Notes under the pieces: model-generated | Databases searched by the model: none | What the model was told of the DNA's origin: nothing | Seen by the model: the letters and a program-made list of their open reading frames with translations, nothing else | Assembly: GCA_938039795.1 (NCBI GenBank) | Contig: CALHWU010000008.1 | Coordinates: forward strand, 1-25,162 | From: an uncultured Muribaculaceae bacterium | GTDB taxonomy: Bacteria > Bacteroidota > Bacteroidia > Bacteroidales > Muribaculaceae | DNA: 25,162 nt | Direction: 5' to 3' | Program-made: the position numbers and the translations under genes | Part shown: one piece after another, positions 7,914 through 16,379 of the stretch | Layout of the letters: the number at the start of each line of letters is the position of its first letter | Numbering within the stretch: the stretch's first letter is position 1

Positions 7914-8714
7914 ATGCGCAAATACCTCATAATACTGCTGTCAGCGCTGGCGCTGACTTCATGCGGAGAATACAACAAGGTCCTCAAAAGCACAGACCCG
8001 AATCTGAAGCTCGAATTTGCCAAGCGCGCATTCGAGCAGAAGAAGTATGTGCAGGCTTCCACCGTGCTGTCCGACATCGTCGATCAGTTCAGAGGCCAGG
8101 AAAAAGCAGAGGATGCGCTGTATCTTCTCGCATTGAGCAACTACGAAAACAAGGATTACGCTTCGTCGGGCGTATATTTCAAAAATTACTACTCGCGGTA
8201 TCCGCGCGGAAAATACACCGAGCTGGCCCGTTTCTACTGCGGCTACGGTTATTATCTTGATTCACCCGAGCCACAGCTCGACCAGAGTGACACAATGAAA
8301 GGTATCGAGGAGCTTCAGGGATTTCTCGATTATTTCCCGAGATCCGATAAAGTCAGCATAGCACAGAACGCCATATTCGAGATGCAGGACAAACTGACGC
8401 TCAAAGAGCTTCAGAACGCCCAGCTTTATTACAATCTCGGCAATTATATGGGCAACAACTACGAGTCAGCCATAATAACAGCCCGCAACGCCATCAAGAC
8501 ATACCCCTATTCCCGATACAAGGAGGATCTGGAGATGGTGATACTGAAAGCTAAGTTTCAGGAAGCCGTGCAGAGCGTGGAGGAAAAAAAGGCCGACAGG
8601 TTCCGGGAAGTAATTGACGAGTATTATTCATTTGTCAACAACTACCCCGACAGCCCCAACAAAGAGGAGGCCGACAACATATTGAAGATATCGCGACGCC
8701 ACGTCGGCGAGTGA
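7914..8714 (+). CDS. bamD: Outer membrane assembly lipoprotein BamD
   Basis: The protein (266 residues from this start) begins with a lipoprotein signal, MRKYLIILLSALALTSCGEY. Cys17 is the lipidation site in a clear lipobox. The mature part is made of TPR-like helical repeats (KRAFEQKKYVQASTVLSDIV, AEDALYLLALSNYENKDYASS, FYCGYGYY and others) typical of BamD/YfiO. BamD is an essential partner of BamA in folding outer-membrane beta-barrels. I chose the ATG at 7914 because it gives an intact signal peptide and follows the promoter. It is the first gene of an apparent operon with rpoZ, 62 bp downstream. Confidence 0.93.
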   Translation: MRKYLIILLSALALTSCGEYNKVLKSTDPNLKLEFAKRAFEQKKYVQASTVLSDIVDQFRGQEKAEDALYLLALSNYENKDYASSGVYFKNYYSRYPRGKYTELARFYCGYGYYLDSPEPQLDQSDTMKGIEELQGFLDYFPRSDKVSIAQNAIFEMQDKLTLKELQNAQLYYNLGNYMGNNYESAIITARNAIKTYPYSRYKEDLEMVILKAKFQEAVQSVEEKKADRFREVIDEYYSFVNNYPDSPNKEEADNILKISRRHVGE

Positions 8715-8776
8715 TCATAAGCGCTCCTCTGCCACATCAAGCAATAAAAAAGAACTGTTATAACATAGCCAACAAA

Positions 8777-9109
8777 ATGGATTATAAGAAGACCAACGCT
8801 CCATTGAACACCGTCACCCGTGATCTTGTAGACCTTTCGGAGGAGACCGGCAATATTTATGAGACAGTGTGCATCATCGCCAAGCGGTCAAATCAGATCG
8901 CCGACGAAATGAAACACGATCTCGAGAAAAAGCTTCAGGAATTCGCTTCGCTCAACGATAATCTGGAAGAGATTTCAGAAAATCGCGAACAGATAGAGAT
9001 TTCACGCTACTACGAGAAGCTTCCCAAGCCCACTCTCATCGCCACACAGGAATACATCGAGCACAAGATCCATTACCGCAATCCGGCCGACGCAAAGGAT
9101 ATGGATTGA
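8777..9109 (+). CDS. rpoZ: DNA-directed RNA polymerase omega subunit (Bacteroidetes type)
   Basis: The 110-residue protein begins MDYKKTNAPLNTVTRDLVDLSEETGNIYETVCIIAKRSNQIA, which matches the Rpb6/omega domain of Bacteroidetes. The core is ETGNIYETVCIIAKRSNQI (residues about 25-43), followed by a charged helical linker and PTLIATQEYIEHKIHYRNP. It binds beta-prime and helps RNA polymerase assembly. The frame is open further upstream to 8711, overlapping bamD, but the ATG at 8777 gives the family N-terminus. Location directly after bamD is typical of the order Bacteroidales. Confidence 0.9.
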   Translation: MDYKKTNAPLNTVTRDLVDLSEETGNIYETVCIIAKRSNQIADEMKHDLEKKLQEFASLNDNLEEISENREQIEISRYYEKLPKPTLIATQEYIEHKIHYRNPADAKDMD

Positions 9110-9202
9110 AATAATGTCAAAGGCGACTCCCGCGACATTGTTTCTGAAAGCGATTTCCTGAAAGTAATTTCATAAGTTGATTTTTGACATCTCCTCCAAA
9201 TG

Positions 9203-9234
9203 TTTGGTGGATTGAAAAATAAATACTACCTTTG
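9203..9234 (+). promoter_or_regulatory. Promoter of rpsO
   Basis: TTTG at 9203-9206, a 20-bp spacer and TACCTTTG at 9227-9234 form a full consensus promoter. The start near 9241 leaves a leader of about 65 nt before rpsO. Confidence 0.8.
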
Positions 9235-9305
9235 TGGGCCTGAAACTTAAAAGCGACAGGCAAAGCATTAATCATTTCATCATAAACCCCTAAAAATTCC
9301 AAAGA

Positions 9306-9581
9306 ATGCATTTGAATTCTGAAGAAAAAGCGGAAATCTTTGAGAAATACGGTAAGAGCAAGACTGACACTGGCTCGCCTGAAGCGCAGATTGCATTATT
9401 CTCGGTCCGTATCGCTCATTTGACTGAGCACCTCAAGTCAAATCACAAAGATTATACCACAGCTCGTGCCCTTAAGGCTCTTGTAGGCAAGCGCCGTCGT
9501 CTCCTTGACTATCTGATCAAGACCGACATCAACCGCTATCGCGCCCTCATCGCCAAGAAGGAGCTCGGTATCAGAAAGTAA
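9306..9581 (+). CDS. rpsO: 30S ribosomal protein S15
   Basis: The 91-residue protein has the S15 signature TGSPEAQIALFSVRIAHLTEHLKSNHKDYTTARALKALVGKRRRLLDYL (residues about 22-70), and its length matches the family (89 in E. coli). S15 binds the 16S rRNA central-domain three-way junction early in 30S assembly. In several bacteria it represses its own translation through the mRNA leader; the leader here is about 65 nt, but I cannot show such a structure. It is monocistronic, with its own promoter and terminator. Confidence 0.98.
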   Translation: MHLNSEEKAEIFEKYGKSKTDTGSPEAQIALFSVRIAHLTEHLKSNHKDYTTARALKALVGKRRRLLDYLIKTDINRYRALIAKKELGIRK

Positions 9582-9582
9582 T

Positions 9583-9679
9583 CGACGCCACCGCATCCAT
9601 GCATGCGGCGTCGCGATTGCCCGACGACCACAAAATCGGCGGAGGTTTCCACTACATCGGATTCCTCCGCTGATTTTTT
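9583..9679 (+). terminator. Tandem hairpins terminating rpsO
   Basis: A first hairpin begins 2 bp after the stop: CGACGCC (9583-9589) pairs with GGCGTCG (9607-9613), without a T-run. The second is a true intrinsic terminator: ATCGGCGGAGG (9635-9645) pairs with CCTCCGCTGAT (9664-9674, one G-U pair) and is followed directly by a T-run to 9679. Confidence 0.85.
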
Positions 9680-9736
9680 GCATTCTCCCGGACTAAATTA
9701 ACGCACTTACACATCCTCCATACGACCCATTTTTGC

Positions 9737-9744
9737 TAAATTTG
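9737..9744 (+). promoter_or_regulatory. -7 box before the aminotransferase gene
   Basis: TAAATTTG matches TAnnTTTG, 22 bp before the ATG at 9767. No TTG is seen at the expected -33 distance, so this is a half-supported promoter. Confidence 0.45.
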
Positions 9745-9766
9745 CAACAAAGTTCATCATTCAGTC

Positions 9767-10948
9767 ATGACCGACAAAGATTTCAGCGATATAACGCAAT
9801 TTATCCGCAGACACTATAATGCTGCCGACGGAGAGACCGTGGCGCTCCATGCTCCCACATTTCGTGGCAATGAAAAAAAATATCTCGAAGAGTGCATCGA
9901 CACGACCTACGTTTCGAGCGTCGGCGCATTTGTCGACCGTTTCGAGGCTGAAATGGCCAGTTTTACCGGCGCGGCAGGAGCAGTGGTCACCGTCAACGGG
10001 ACAGCCGCGCTCCATATGGCACTGATGCTCAGCGGAGTCAGACAAGGCGACGAGGTTTTAACGCAACCCCTGACCTTCATCGCCACATGCAACGCTATAG
10101 CCTACACCGGTGCTACTCCGGTATTCATCGACATTGACCGTTCGACTCTGGGCCTCTCGCCTGACGCCATGCAGGCTTGGCTGCAGGACAACGCTGACAT
10201 TGACGACAAAGGCTGTTGCCGCGACAAATTGACCGGCGCACGAATAAGCGCCGCAGTGGTGATGAACACTTTCGGCCATCCGGCACGGCTCGCCGAACTG
10301 AAAGCGGTGTGCGACAGGTGGCATATCAATCTTGTCGAGGACGCGGCCGAGAGCGTCGGATCGCTTTATCACGGGCAGCACACCGGCACCATCGCTCCGA
10401 TCGGAGCCTTGAGCTTCAACGGCAACAAGACCATTACGACCGGCGGCGGCGGGATGCTGCTTTTCAATGACGAAGCCATGGCTAAAAAGGCCAAACATCT
10501 GACTACACAGGCCAAAGTGCCACACCGGTGGGAGTTTATTCATGATGCCGTAGGCTACAATTACCGTATGCCGAATATAAATGCCGCCCTCGGATGCGCG
10601 CAGCTCGAACAGCTGCCACAATTCATCGCCGACAAACGCCTTACAGCTGATGCCTATAAGCATTATTTTTCAGACAAATGGACGAATGAGGTGGAATTCA
10701 TTGCCGAACCGGAGGGCACTCGATCGAATTACTGGCTCAATGCAATACTGATGCCCGACAGATCCGCTCGCGACGCTTTTCTGGAATATACAAACGATCA
10801 TGGAGTGCAGACGCGCCCAGCCTGGGAACTTATGCCGAGGCTTGAGATGTGGAGTGGAGCTGTCACCGACGGTATTCCCGTCAGCCTCGAAATCGCCGAC
10901 AGGCTTGTAAACATTCCTTCGGGAGTGGTGAATGCGACAGCTCATTGA
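9767..10948 (+). CDS. LegC-type DegT/DnrJ/EryC1/StrS sugar aminotransferase
   Basis: The 393-residue PLP enzyme has the DegT fold motifs: TYVSSVGAFVDRFE (47-60), VNGTAALHMAL (76-86), LVEDAAES (189-196, with the PLP-ring Asp192) and SFNGNKTITTGGGGM (216-230), where Lys221 is the Schiff-base lysine. GYNYRMPNINAALGCAQLEQL follows. The N-terminal HAPTFRGNEKKYLEECIDT block resembles the LegC group, which aminates UDP- or NDP-4-keto-6-deoxyhexoses for legionaminic acid-like sugars. No other nonulosonate or polysaccharide gene is visible in the window, so the exact substrate is open. The next gene, galM, has its own -7 box. Confidence 0.83.
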   Translation: MTDKDFSDITQFIRRHYNAADGETVALHAPTFRGNEKKYLEECIDTTYVSSVGAFVDRFEAEMASFTGAAGAVVTVNGTAALHMALMLSGVRQGDEVLTQPLTFIATCNAIAYTGATPVFIDIDRSTLGLSPDAMQAWLQDNADIDDKGCCRDKLTGARISAAVVMNTFGHPARLAELKAVCDRWHINLVEDAAESVGSLYHGQHTGTIAPIGALSFNGNKTITTGGGGMLLFNDEAMAKKAKHLTTQAKVPHRWEFIHDAVGYNYRMPNINAALGCAQLEQLPQFIADKRLTADAYKHYFSDKWTNEVEFIAEPEGTRSNYWLNAILMPDRSARDAFLEYTNDHGVQTRPAWELMPRLEMWSGAVTDGIPVSLEIADRLVNIPSGVVNATAH

Positions 10949-11022
10949 GCGAAAGCGTCATGAATTGATGCGTCAGGCTGCAAATATTTCTCGCAAAAAG
11001 ATGAAATAACCGACGGAAACAT

Positions 11023-11030
11023 TAACTTTG
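11023..11030 (+). promoter_or_regulatory. -7 box before galM
   Basis: TAACTTTG matches the Bacteroidetes -7 consensus and lies 29 bp before the galM ATG. The -33 region lacks a clear TTG. Confidence 0.5.
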
Positions 11031-11058
11031 CAGAAACATTACCATAACCTACGAAATC

Positions 11059-12111
11059 ATGAAAATCTCCCGACAGACAGCCCCGTCGCCCATGGGCGAG
11101 ATCACTCTCTACACTCTGACCAATGAGTCAGGCGCAAGCGTCACCCTCTCATCTCTCGGAGCAGGCATTGTAAAGACCGATGTGCCCGACCGCAACGGGA
11201 AGCTCGACGACGTGGTGATCGGCTATGCCGATCCGGCCGACTATATCGCCGATGGTCCGTGTGCCGGCAAAATACCAGGACGATTCGCCAACCGCATAGC
11301 CCGCGGACATTTCACACTCGACGGAAAAGAGTATACTTTGGCCATAAACAACGGGCCAAACGCATTACACGGCGGACCGACCGGCTTTATGAACCGCATC
11401 TGGGACTCCACGGCCGACGAGGCTGAAGGCTCAGTCACTTTCACACGCAACAGTCCCGACGGCGAGGAAGGTTATCCGGGCACGCTAAAAGTCAAGGCAA
11501 AATACACCTGGAGCGATGACAATGTGCTAACACTGCGCCTGCAGGCCGAGACCGACGCTCCCACCGTAATCAACCTTACCAATCACGCCTACTGGAATCT
11601 CGAAGGCCACAACTCCGGATCCATCCTCGACCATGAGCTTCAGCTCGCCTGCAGCCATTACCTGCCAACTGACGACACCCTGATACCCACCGGCGAGATA
11701 GCCGCAGTGGCCGGCACTCCGATGGATTTCACCTCTCCCAAGAAAATCGGCCGCGACATCAAGGCCGATTTCCCGGCGCTCAATTACGGCAAAGGCTATG
11801 ACAACTGCTGGATAGCCGACGGACCGAAGCGTAAAGGCGAGCTCAGGACCGTCGCAATCCTGACGTCGGAGCCATCAGGACGAGTGCTTGAGGTAAGCAC
11901 TACACAACCGGCCGCACAGGTTTATACCGGCAACTGGCTTGCCGGCTCCCCTGCCAACAAATGCGGGCGCTCCTACAACGACTACGACGGTGTAGCCATA
12001 GAGTGCCAGAATATGCCCGATGCACCGAATCACGCTGATTTTCCGTCGGCAGTGCTCCGTCCGGGCGAAAAATATGACGAAACAATAAGATTCTCATTCA
12101 AAACCAAATAA
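11059..12111 (+). CDS. galM: Aldose 1-epimerase (galactose mutarotase)
   Basis: The 350-residue protein has GalM motifs in order: GRFANRIARGHFTLDGKEY (74-92), NALHGG with His104, NLTNHAYWNL with catalytic acid His176, and GVAIECQ with catalytic base Glu315. It interconverts the alpha and beta anomers of aldohexoses such as galactose. No signal peptide is seen, so it is probably cytoplasmic, unlike some Bacteroidales GalM lipoproteins. It is 12 bp upstream of the nucleotidyltransferase gene, so the two are co-transcribed and likely share a sugar-activation role. Confidence 0.95.
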   Translation: MKISRQTAPSPMGEITLYTLTNESGASVTLSSLGAGIVKTDVPDRNGKLDDVVIGYADPADYIADGPCAGKIPGRFANRIARGHFTLDGKEYTLAINNGPNALHGGPTGFMNRIWDSTADEAEGSVTFTRNSPDGEEGYPGTLKVKAKYTWSDDNVLTLRLQAETDAPTVINLTNHAYWNLEGHNSGSILDHELQLACSHYLPTDDTLIPTGEIAAVAGTPMDFTSPKKIGRDIKADFPALNYGKGYDNCWIADGPKRKGELRTVAILTSEPSGRVLEVSTTQPAAQVYTGNWLAGSPANKCGRSYNDYDGVAIECQNMPDAPNHADFPSAVLRPGEKYDETIRFSFKTK

Positions 12112-12123
12112 TTCTCAACACTA

Positions 12124-13026
12124 ATGAAACCGACATTATTCGTTCTTGCAGCCGGAATGGGAAGCCGTTACGGTGGCCTGAAGCAGCTCGACGGTCTCGG
12201 CCCCCACGGAGAGACCATCATGGACTATTCGATCTATGATGCTATCCATGCAGGATTCGGCAAGATCGTGTTTGTCATCCGCAAGGATTTCGAACAGGAT
12301 TTCCGCGACAAAATCCTCTCAAAGTATGAGGGACATATACCTGTGGAGGTGGTATTCCAGTCGATCAACGACCTGCCCGAGGGCTACACATGCCCTGTCG
12401 ACCGCACGAAACCCTGGGGAACAAACCACGCAGTCCTTATGGGCAAGAACGCCATAAAGGAACCGTTCGCCGTGATCAATGCCGACGACTTCTATGGCCG
12501 CAATGCATTTGAAGTTATCGCCAAAGAGCTTTCCCGTCCGCGCGACCGCAAGGGCGACTATTGCATGGTAGGTTTCCGTGTAGGCAATACCATGACCGAA
12601 AACGGATCCGTAGCCCGTGGCGTCTGCTCTACCAAGGATGGCAATCTCGCATCTGTAGTGGAGCGTACAGCTATCAGCTATGACAAGGATGGCCGCATAG
12701 TGTTTACCGACGAGAACGGCGTGGAGCAGACTCTCGAACCGACTACCCCCGTGTCGATGAATCTCTGGGGATTCACTCCCGATTATTTCGACTACAGCGA
12801 ACGCGAATTCCGCAAATTCCTCGACAAGGATCTCAACACACCAAAGAGCGAGTTCTTCATTCCTCTGGCTATCGACACACTGATTAAATCAGGCGAGGCC
12901 ACCGTCAAGGTGCTCGATACCGACAGCAAGTGGTTTGGAGTGACTTATGCCGCCGACCGTCCAGGCGTAGTGGAGAAGTTCGCTCAGCTCCATGCCGACG
13001 GCACTTATCCCGAGAAACTTTTCTGA
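12124..13026 (+). CDS. Sugar-phosphate nucleotidyltransferase family protein
   Basis: The 300-residue protein begins with the NTP-binding signature LAAGMGSRYGGLKQLDGLGPHG (about 8-29). It also has a metal-binding INADDFYG motif (about 118-125) and the fold of NTP_transferase enzymes (GlmU, RmlA and MurU relatives). It lacks the C-terminal left-handed beta-helix of GlmU. The family transfers NMP from NTP to a sugar 1-phosphate; the sugar is not evident. Coupling to galM (12-bp gap) suggests hexose metabolism. A strong terminator follows, so this is the operon end. Confidence 0.85.
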   Translation: MKPTLFVLAAGMGSRYGGLKQLDGLGPHGETIMDYSIYDAIHAGFGKIVFVIRKDFEQDFRDKILSKYEGHIPVEVVFQSINDLPEGYTCPVDRTKPWGTNHAVLMGKNAIKEPFAVINADDFYGRNAFEVIAKELSRPRDRKGDYCMVGFRVGNTMTENGSVARGVCSTKDGNLASVVERTAISYDKDGRIVFTDENGVEQTLEPTTPVSMNLWGFTPDYFDYSEREFRKFLDKDLNTPKSEFFIPLAIDTLIKSGEATVKVLDTDSKWFGVTYAADRPGVVEKFAQLHADGTYPEKLF

Positions 13027-13050
13027 TACGATACTACATTCCCATTTACC

Positions 13051-13094
13051 GGGAGCGCCCGACAGCACACATGACCGGGCGCTCCCCTCTTTTT
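13051..13094 (+). terminator. Intrinsic terminator of galM-nucleotidyltransferase operon
   Basis: A perfect 11-bp stem, GGGAGCGCCCG (13051-13061) with its complement at 13076-13086, has a 14-nt loop and is followed by CTCTTTTT. The U32 gene begins only 14 bp later, so it needs readthrough or an unseen promoter. Confidence 0.9.
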
Positions 13095-13107
13095 AGATCC
13101 GCCGACT

Positions 13108-14952
13108 ATGCATCAGCCTGATTATCCAAAACGTCTTGAGCTCTTGGCCCCAGCCCGTACAGCCGACATTGCCATTGATGCCATAACTCATGGCGCCGAC
13201 GCCGTATATATCGGACCTCCCAGTCATGGAGCCCGCTCAGTAGCATCGAATTCTTTCGAGGACATCAAGCGCGCAGTGGATTTCGCCCATCGGTTTGATG
13301 CTCGGATTTACGCCACTGTCAATACCATCGTATATGATAGTGAACTGACGGAGGTGGAGCGCATGATACGCCAGCTCTACAACTGCGGAGTCGACGCTCT
13401 GATCGTACAGGATTTAGGCATAACCAGGCTCGATCTGCCCCCTATCGCTCTGCATGCAAGCACTCAGTGCGACATACGCACGCCTGCCAAGGCGAGGTTT
13501 CTGCAATCGCTGGGATTCACGAGGCTTGTGCTTCCGCGCGAGCTGACATTCGATGAAATAGCGGAGATCGCCGGCTCGGTGACTTTGCCGCTGGAAGTTT
13601 TCGTCCATGGCGCATTATGCGTCAGCTACAGCGGCGACTGTCGGGCGAGTCAGGCTCTCAAAGGACGCAGCGCAAACAGAGGCGAATGTGCACAAATATG
13701 CCGGCTGCCATTTGATTTGATCGGTCCTTCTGGTGAAAAGATCATCGAAGGGCGTCATCTGCTTTCGCTCCGCGATCTCAACCGTCTTGCCGATCTTGAC
13801 TCCTTGATTTCAGCCGGAGCGACATCCTTCAAGATAGAGGGACGCCTGAAAGACGCATCCTATGTGAAGAACATTGTCGGAGCCTACAGTAATGCGCTTG
13901 ATCGCATAATCGCAGATTCAGATGGCGCGCTGTGCCGCTCTTCGTCGGGCGAAAGCCGCCTTGATTTCACCCCTGATCCGGAGAAAAGCTTCAACCGCGG
14001 TTTTACTGGTTATTTCGGTCACAGCACCAACCCCAAGGAGCATATGGCGGCAGTGATGACCCCTAAATGGATCGGACAGCCGGTAGCGACTGTCAGACGG
14101 AGCCGAGGCAATATGATCGAAGCTGAGACCGGATTCGTGCTTCATAATGGCGATGGCCTCGGCTATTTCGATACTGACGGACACTATACCGGATTTCGTC
14201 TCAACCGTGTTGAAAGCAAATATCTGTATCCGGCTTCTCCGGTCAGCATAAGGCCCGGGACTACTCTTTATCGGAATACCGACAAACAATGGGATGACAT
14301 AATGAGCCGTCCTACGGCTTCCCGTTCGATCGTCGCCGCGATCAGACTGACTGCAATCCCGGGCGGAGTAGCCTTGAAAATCACCGATGAGGACAATAAC
14401 AGCGCGGTCGTGAGGCTCGACGGCATATTTCCGGAAGCCAAGAACGATCCTCTGAGCCACAGGGCAAATCTTCTTTCGAAAACCGGAAATACTGACTTCC
14501 GGATTACAGGGATCAATGACGAATGCGGCGATATATTCATCCCGGCCGCAGCTCTGACACAACTCCGCCGGGAAGCGACCGATGCTCTTGCCCGAGTGAG
14601 AAGAATTACGTATGCTCGTGAAAAACCGGGCATGATCGAAGCACACGGACTGACACCGCTTCCATCCCCCGAAATAACGGCATCGGATAATGTAGCCAAT
14701 CATCTCGCACTTGACGTATATGAAAAAGCGGGAGCCAAATCCGTGGAAATGGCTCTCGAAGTAAGCGGTGATGTCCTTCCGGGCACACGGTTGATGACTA
14801 CACGCTACTGTCTGCGGCGTGAAATGGGCCGATGCCTTAAAACCGAAGCGGGCAGGAAATGGCCGGATGGGCTTACTCTTCAGTCAGGCAACATCAGGCT
14901 CGGACTGGAATTTGACTGCCGTCACTGCCGGATGAATGTCGTCAAAATCTGA
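13108..14952 (+). CDS. U32 family protein (RlhA/TrhP-like RNA hydroxylation)
   Basis: The 614-residue protein carries the U32 signature EVFVHGALCVSYSGDCRAS (163-181, Cys171 and Cys178) followed by RGECAQICRLPFDL (Cys194 and Cys198). The early ELLAPARTADIAIDAITHGADAVYIG block is the usual TIM-barrel start. Characterised relatives are not simple peptidases. E. coli RlhA and TrhP act in prephenate-dependent hydroxylation of 23S rRNA and tRNA, and four conserved cysteines may hold an Fe-S cluster. The long C-terminal half ends with two further cysteine pairs (YCLRREMGRC and CRHC). Its stop is adjacent to the convergent flavodoxin end, with no gap. Confidence 0.87.
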   Translation: MHQPDYPKRLELLAPARTADIAIDAITHGADAVYIGPPSHGARSVASNSFEDIKRAVDFAHRFDARIYATVNTIVYDSELTEVERMIRQLYNCGVDALIVQDLGITRLDLPPIALHASTQCDIRTPAKARFLQSLGFTRLVLPRELTFDEIAEIAGSVTLPLEVFVHGALCVSYSGDCRASQALKGRSANRGECAQICRLPFDLIGPSGEKIIEGRHLLSLRDLNRLADLDSLISAGATSFKIEGRLKDASYVKNIVGAYSNALDRIIADSDGALCRSSSGESRLDFTPDPEKSFNRGFTGYFGHSTNPKEHMAAVMTPKWIGQPVATVRRSRGNMIEAETGFVLHNGDGLGYFDTDGHYTGFRLNRVESKYLYPASPVSIRPGTTLYRNTDKQWDDIMSRPTASRSIVAAIRLTAIPGGVALKITDEDNNSAVVRLDGIFPEAKNDPLSHRANLLSKTGNTDFRITGINDECGDIFIPAAALTQLRREATDALARVRRITYAREKPGMIEAHGLTPLPSPEITASDNVANHLALDVYEKAGAKSVEMALEVSGDVLPGTRLMTTRYCLRREMGRCLKTEAGRKWPDGLTLQSGNIRLGLEFDCRHCRMNVVKI

Positions 14953-15456
14953 CTATTCTTCCGCTTCTACGGTCTTGCACCATGCCTCGATACGACTTTG
15001 AACCGTGTCGGGATGATTGACATTATCAAGAAGCAGCCCTACTGATTGCCCGTCGACAACAGCCTTGGAATGATCGAAAGCATATCCTTCCGTGGTGAAT
15101 CCCTGGCCTATGAAGCGTGCTCCCGTATCTTTCAGACGTGAGTACAACTCACCTACCGCATTACAGAAAGTATCGTTCATGGTTTCGTCGCCGCATCCGA
15201 ATAAAGCGATATCCTTGCCGATGAGATCAAGCACTTCGAGCCCACGCGAGAAATCGTCCATATTATCCTGCATCTCACCGTCGCCCCAGGTGCTCGTGCC
15301 GAGAATCAACACCTCGTATGGCGCTACTGCCGATGGAGCCGTGGTGGCTACATTGTGGATATCGCTTTCTTTGATGCCCAGACATTTTGCTATCATTTCG
15401 GCTACTTCAAGAGTAGCACCTGTAGTGGATCCATAGAATATTCCGGTCTTTTTCAT
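14953..15456 (-). CDS. fldA: Flavodoxin
   Basis: The 167-residue protein begins MKKTGIFYGSTTGATLEVAEMIA. The STTGAT loop (residues 10-15) is the FMN phosphate-binding site. LILGTSTWGDGEMQDN (about 50-65) and ALFGCGDE (about 84-91) supply the 60s and 90s FMN loops. Its length fits a long-chain flavodoxin. It is a low-potential electron carrier for radical-SAM or pyruvate-oxidising enzymes. It is convergent with, and directly abuts, the U32 gene. The start ATG at 15456 gives the standard N-terminus. Confidence 0.95.
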   Translation of the reverse strand: MKKTGIFYGSTTGATLEVAEMIAKCLGIKESDIHNVATTAPSAVAPYEVLILGTSTWGDGEMQDNMDDFSRGLEVLDLIGKDIALFGCGDETMNDTFCNAVGELYSRLKDTGARFIGQGFTTEGYAFDHSKAVVDGQSVGLLLDNVNHPDTVQSRIEAWCKTVEAEE

Positions 15457-15494
15457 AACAATGGTTATTTGTTTCTTTATTTAGAACGACGCTG

Positions 15495-15536
15495 CCCCGG
15501 CTAATGTTCGGCCCAAACGATCAGAATCAGCCGGGG
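15495..15536. other. Inverted repeat in the flavodoxin-AraC intergenic region
   Basis: CCCCGGCT (15495-15502) and AGCCGGGG (15529-15536) form a perfect 8-bp stem with a 26-nt loop. There is no T-run on either strand, so it is not a classical terminator. It lies in the presumed flavodoxin leader and after the AraC-type gene, and could be a factor-dependent terminator or a regulatory leader hairpin. Confidence 0.4.
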
Positions 15537-15572
15537 AACCCTCTCCGTATCTGAAAAGAACAACGCCTGACA

Positions 15573-16379
15573 CTATCCTTTGGGCCGACGACGGTACTCC
15601 GTAGGCGCCACACCCATTGTCGAAGTGAAAATTCTGCTGAAATAATACTGATCGGTGATCCCTACCTTATGACATATCTGATTGATATGCAGATCTGTGA
15701 AGTCAAGTAGATGACAGGCATGGCTTATGCGCAGCTGTCTGAGATGCGTCATCGGCGACTGACCGGTGCGTGAAGTAAAGAGATGGCTCAGATACGACGA
15801 TGTAAGCCCTACGTATTCAGCCATATCGGCAAGCTTCAGAGGACGTTCGAGGTTTTCCGACATATAACGTATTACTGCATCCACCTTGCCCGAATCCTGG
15901 GTATAGACCCCATTTTTGCAGCCTGCACGCGCCGCTCGGTAGCTGTCGATATGTCGTAGAGTCGAAAGAAAATACGACAATGTGGCACATGCATATATCA
16001 GGGATTCATTAGTGTATCCACGCTCCAGAGTAGCCATAATCTCCTCAAACAACCCGATACGGTCGGCTATACGGCTCGACTGCCCCGGGCGCACTTCTAC
16101 CGGCCCATGAGTTGAAGGCAACAGTGTGCCGGCCATCGTTCCACGGTAGTGCACCCAATAAATAGTCCATGGATCTTCGGAATCCGCTCCATATTCATGA
16201 GGCACGCCGGGCGGAAGCACGAAATAGCTGTCGGACGTCACCTGATAATTGGCCAAAAGCACGAAACCGATGGCAAACGCCATGAAGATCCTGACTTCGC
16301 GCTGAGCCCTTTGCACGGTAGGGATAATATGCGTATTTTTGCAGATATATCTGCCGGAGACTATGGAACAGCTGAACAT
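15573..16379 (-). CDS. AraC family regulator, N-terminal domain probably frameshifted
   Basis: The C-terminal AraC domain is intact, with two helix-turn-helix units (PLKLADMAEYVGLTSSYLSHLFTSRTGQSPMTHLRQLRISHACHLL, then INQICHKVGITDQYYFSRIFTSTMGVAPTEYRRR). The middle (SYFVLPPGVPHEYGADSEDPWTIYWVHYRG) is the end of the cupin sensor domain. Upstream of this the frame no longer looks like the family. The expected pattern (SLRQIYLQKYAYYPYRAKGSARSQ) appears in another minus-strand frame at about 16280-16365, and the segment between the two is too short. This suggests an indel of about 40 bp. The 5' part also overlaps the promoter and start of the divergent GNAT gene. The first ATG after the break is at 16283. 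Confidence 0.7.
   Translation of the reverse strand: MFSCSIVSGRYICKNTHIIPTVQRAQREVRIFMAFAIGFVLLANYQVTSDSYFVLPPGVPHEYGADSEDPWTIYWVHYRGTMAGTLLPSTHGPVEVRPGQSSRIADRIGLFEEIMATLERGYTNESLIYACATLSYFLSTLRHIDSYRAARAGCKNGVYTQDSGKVDAVIRYMSENLERPLKLADMAEYVGLTSSYLSHLFTSRTGQSPMTHLRQLRISHACHLLDFTDLHINQICHKVGITDQYYFSRIFTSTMGVAPTEYRRRPKG
16310..16341 (+). promoter_or_regulatory. Promoter of the GNAT acetyltransferase gene
   Basis: TTTG at 16310-16313, a 20-bp spacer and TATTTTTG at 16334-16341 form a full consensus promoter. The start near 16348 fits translation from the ATG at 16363 and excludes the in-frame codon at 16339. The promoter lies inside the damaged 5' part of the opposite AraC gene. Confidence 0.7.

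Noticed and set aside
15495..15536. FMN or other riboswitch before the flavodoxin gene
   Set aside because: Only one stem is seen, without the multi-stem conserved core of known flavin riboswitches.
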